A stretch of DNA of 5,825 nucleotides from Pseudomonadota bacterium (GTDB taxonomy: Bacteria; Pseudomonadota; Alphaproteobacteria; Rhodospirillales; Casp-alpha2), in assembly GCA_027620395.1 (NCBI GenBank), contig JAQBZY010000114.1, positions 1 through 5,825 on the forward strand, read 5' to 3'. Shown here piece after piece: positions 4,923 through 5,825 of the stretch. The position numbers were made by a program, and so were the translations under genes. The notes under the pieces were generated by a model. That model made no database searches. It was not told the DNA's origin and saw only the letters and a program-made list of their open reading frames with translations. Each line of letters starts with the position of its first letter. Within the stretch, counting starts at the first letter, position 1.

Positions 4923-5825
4923 ATGGCAGAAAATTACAAGAGCGCCAGCCAAGCGTCTCCCGCGTCCGCGAAGTCCGCGGCCCCTGCAAGTTCAGCCAAG
5001 GCCGACCGGCCATGGCTTTTTCGAACCTACTCCGGCCACTCCTCCGCCGCCGCCTCAAACGCGCTTTATCGGGCCAATCTGCAAAAGGGCCAGACCGGCC
5101 TTTCCGTCGCCTTCGATTTGCCGACGCAGACCGGTTACGACAGCGATGATCCGCTGGCCAGGGGCGAAGTCGGCAAGGTCGGGGTGCCGATATCATCCTT
5201 GGCCGACATGCTGACGCTGTTCGACGGCATTCCCTTGGATCAAATGAACACGTCGATGACCATCAACGCGCCGGCGGCGTGGCTGCTGGCGCTTTATGTC
5301 GCCACCGCCGAACGGCAGGGCGTGGCCCGCGAAAAGCTTTCCGGCACGGTGCAGAACGACATCATCAAGGAGTATCTGTCGCGCGGCACATACATCTTCC
5401 CGCCGGCGCCGAGCATGCGGCTGATCTCCGACACCGTCAGCTTCACGGTGAAGGAAATCCCAAAATGGAATCCGATCAACGTCTGTTCGTATCACCTGCA
5501 GGAAGCCGGCGCGACGCCGGTGCAAGAACTGGCCTTTGCGCTGGCGACGGCGATCGAGGTGCTCGACGCCGTCAAGTCCACCGGCCGTGTGCCGGACGCG
5601 GAATTCGCCGACGTCGTCGGCCGGATCAGTTTCTTCGTCAACGCTGGGGTGCGCTTCGTCACCGAGATGTGCAAGATGCGCGCCTTCACCGAGCTTTGGG
5701 ACGACATCACCAAAACGCGCTACGGCGTTTCCGATGAAAAGATGCGCCGCTTCCGTTACGGGGTGCAGGTCAATTCGCTGGGGTTGACCGAGCCACAGCC
5801 GGAAAACAATGTCTATCGGATCTTG
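4923..5825 (+). CDS. ecm: Ethylmalonyl-CoA mutase, N-terminal part
   Basis: Ecm (MeaA-type) is an adenosylcobalamin-dependent mutase converting (2R)-ethylmalonyl-CoA to (2S)-methylsuccinyl-CoA, linking the Ccr and Mcd reactions. The frame is open from ATG 4923 to the window edge: 301 residues of a protein usually near 650-700. The visible part is the substrate-binding TIM-barrel domain. The C-terminal B12-binding domain lies outside. Landmarks are PWLFRTYSGHS (30-40), SVAFDLPTQTGYDSD (61-75), GTVQNDIIKEYLSRGTYIFP (141-160), PSMRLIS (163-169) and CSYHLQEAGATP (188-199). Tyr36, Thr142, Gln144, Arg166 and His191 align from memory with substrate-contacting residues of methylmalonyl-CoA mutase. 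The F-R-T-Y-x-G-H-S form and the N-A-P-A-A-W stretch fit Ecm better than methylmalonyl-CoA mutase, as does the adjacent ccr. Residues 6-27 are an Ala/Ser/Lys-rich low-complexity tail with no alternative start after it until Met96. The strong Shine-Dalgarno supports ATG 4923. Confidence 0.94.
   Translation, partial: MAENYKSASQASPASAKSAAPASSAKADRPWLFRTYSGHSSAAASNALYRANLQKGQTGLSVAFDLPTQTGYDSDDPLARGEVGKVGVPISSLADMLTLFDGIPLDQMNTSMTINAPAAWLLALYVATAERQGVAREKLSGTVQNDIIKEYLSRGTYIFPPAPSMRLISDTVSFTVKEIPKWNPINVCSYHLQEAGATPVQELAFALATAIEVLDAVKSTGRVPDAEFADVVGRISFFVNAGVRFVTEMCKMRAFTELWDDITKTRYGVSDEKMRRFRYGVQVNSLGLTEPQPENNVYRIL

Noticed and set aside
4805..5149. Plus-strand frame starting at 4805 and running into ecm
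   Set aside because: It is out of frame with ecm, lacks a ribosome site and turns Arg-rich where it overlaps ecm, so it is a shadow.
5193..5525. Minus-strand frames opposite ecm
   Set aside because: They are antisense to conserved mutase motifs and have no recognisable domain.

Overview
The window is GC-rich, densely packed DNA that looks like an alphaproteobacterium, probably of the order Hyphomicrobiales. The basis is the ethylmalonyl-CoA pathway genes, the GC-biased codon use and a dispersed-type palindromic repeat with CATCCTTCGAGAC / CATCCTGAGGA arms. That assignment is inference from content, not a database match.

Layout from left to right. Positions 3-287 (+) hold the C-terminal end of an EndoG/NUC-type DNA/RNA non-specific endonuclease. 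It converges on a LysE/RhtB-family exporter (298-924, -) with only 10 bp between their stops. Positions 925-1196 carry a likely sigma70-type promoter for the exporter, a 98-bp palindromic repeat that can fold as a cloverleaf, and a 21-codon relic resembling the C-terminus of an acetyltransferase. A minus-strand operon follows, in transcription order: ccr (crotonyl-CoA carboxylase/reductase, 3423-4703), mcd (methylsuccinyl-CoA dehydrogenase, 1733-3415) and a GNAT acetyltransferase (1197-1730). The gaps are 7 nt and 2 nt. A 219-bp divergent control region (4704-4922) separates this operon from ecm (ethylmalonyl-CoA mutase, 4923 onward, +), which runs off the right edge.

The three metabolic genes encode the defining part of the ethylmalonyl-CoA pathway, the glyoxylate-bypass alternative for assimilating acetyl-CoA. 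Ccr reductively carboxylates crotonyl-CoA to ethylmalonyl-CoA. Ecm, with coenzyme B12, rearranges ethylmalonyl-CoA to methylsuccinyl-CoA. Mcd oxidises that to mesaconyl-C1-CoA. The epimerase, mesaconyl-CoA hydratase and malyl-CoA lyase steps are not in this window.

The most informative unexplained signals are a perfect TTATTGC-N3-GCAATAA palindrome between ccr and ecm, an identical 11-nt Shine-Dalgarno leader on both divergent genes, a GNAT gene apparently translationally coupled to mcd, the acetyltransferase-tail relic beyond that GNAT, and the cloverleaf repeat. I saw no CRISPR array, RNA gene, transposase or clearly novel system. The core of the window is a known pathway with some interesting regulatory and evolutionary detail.
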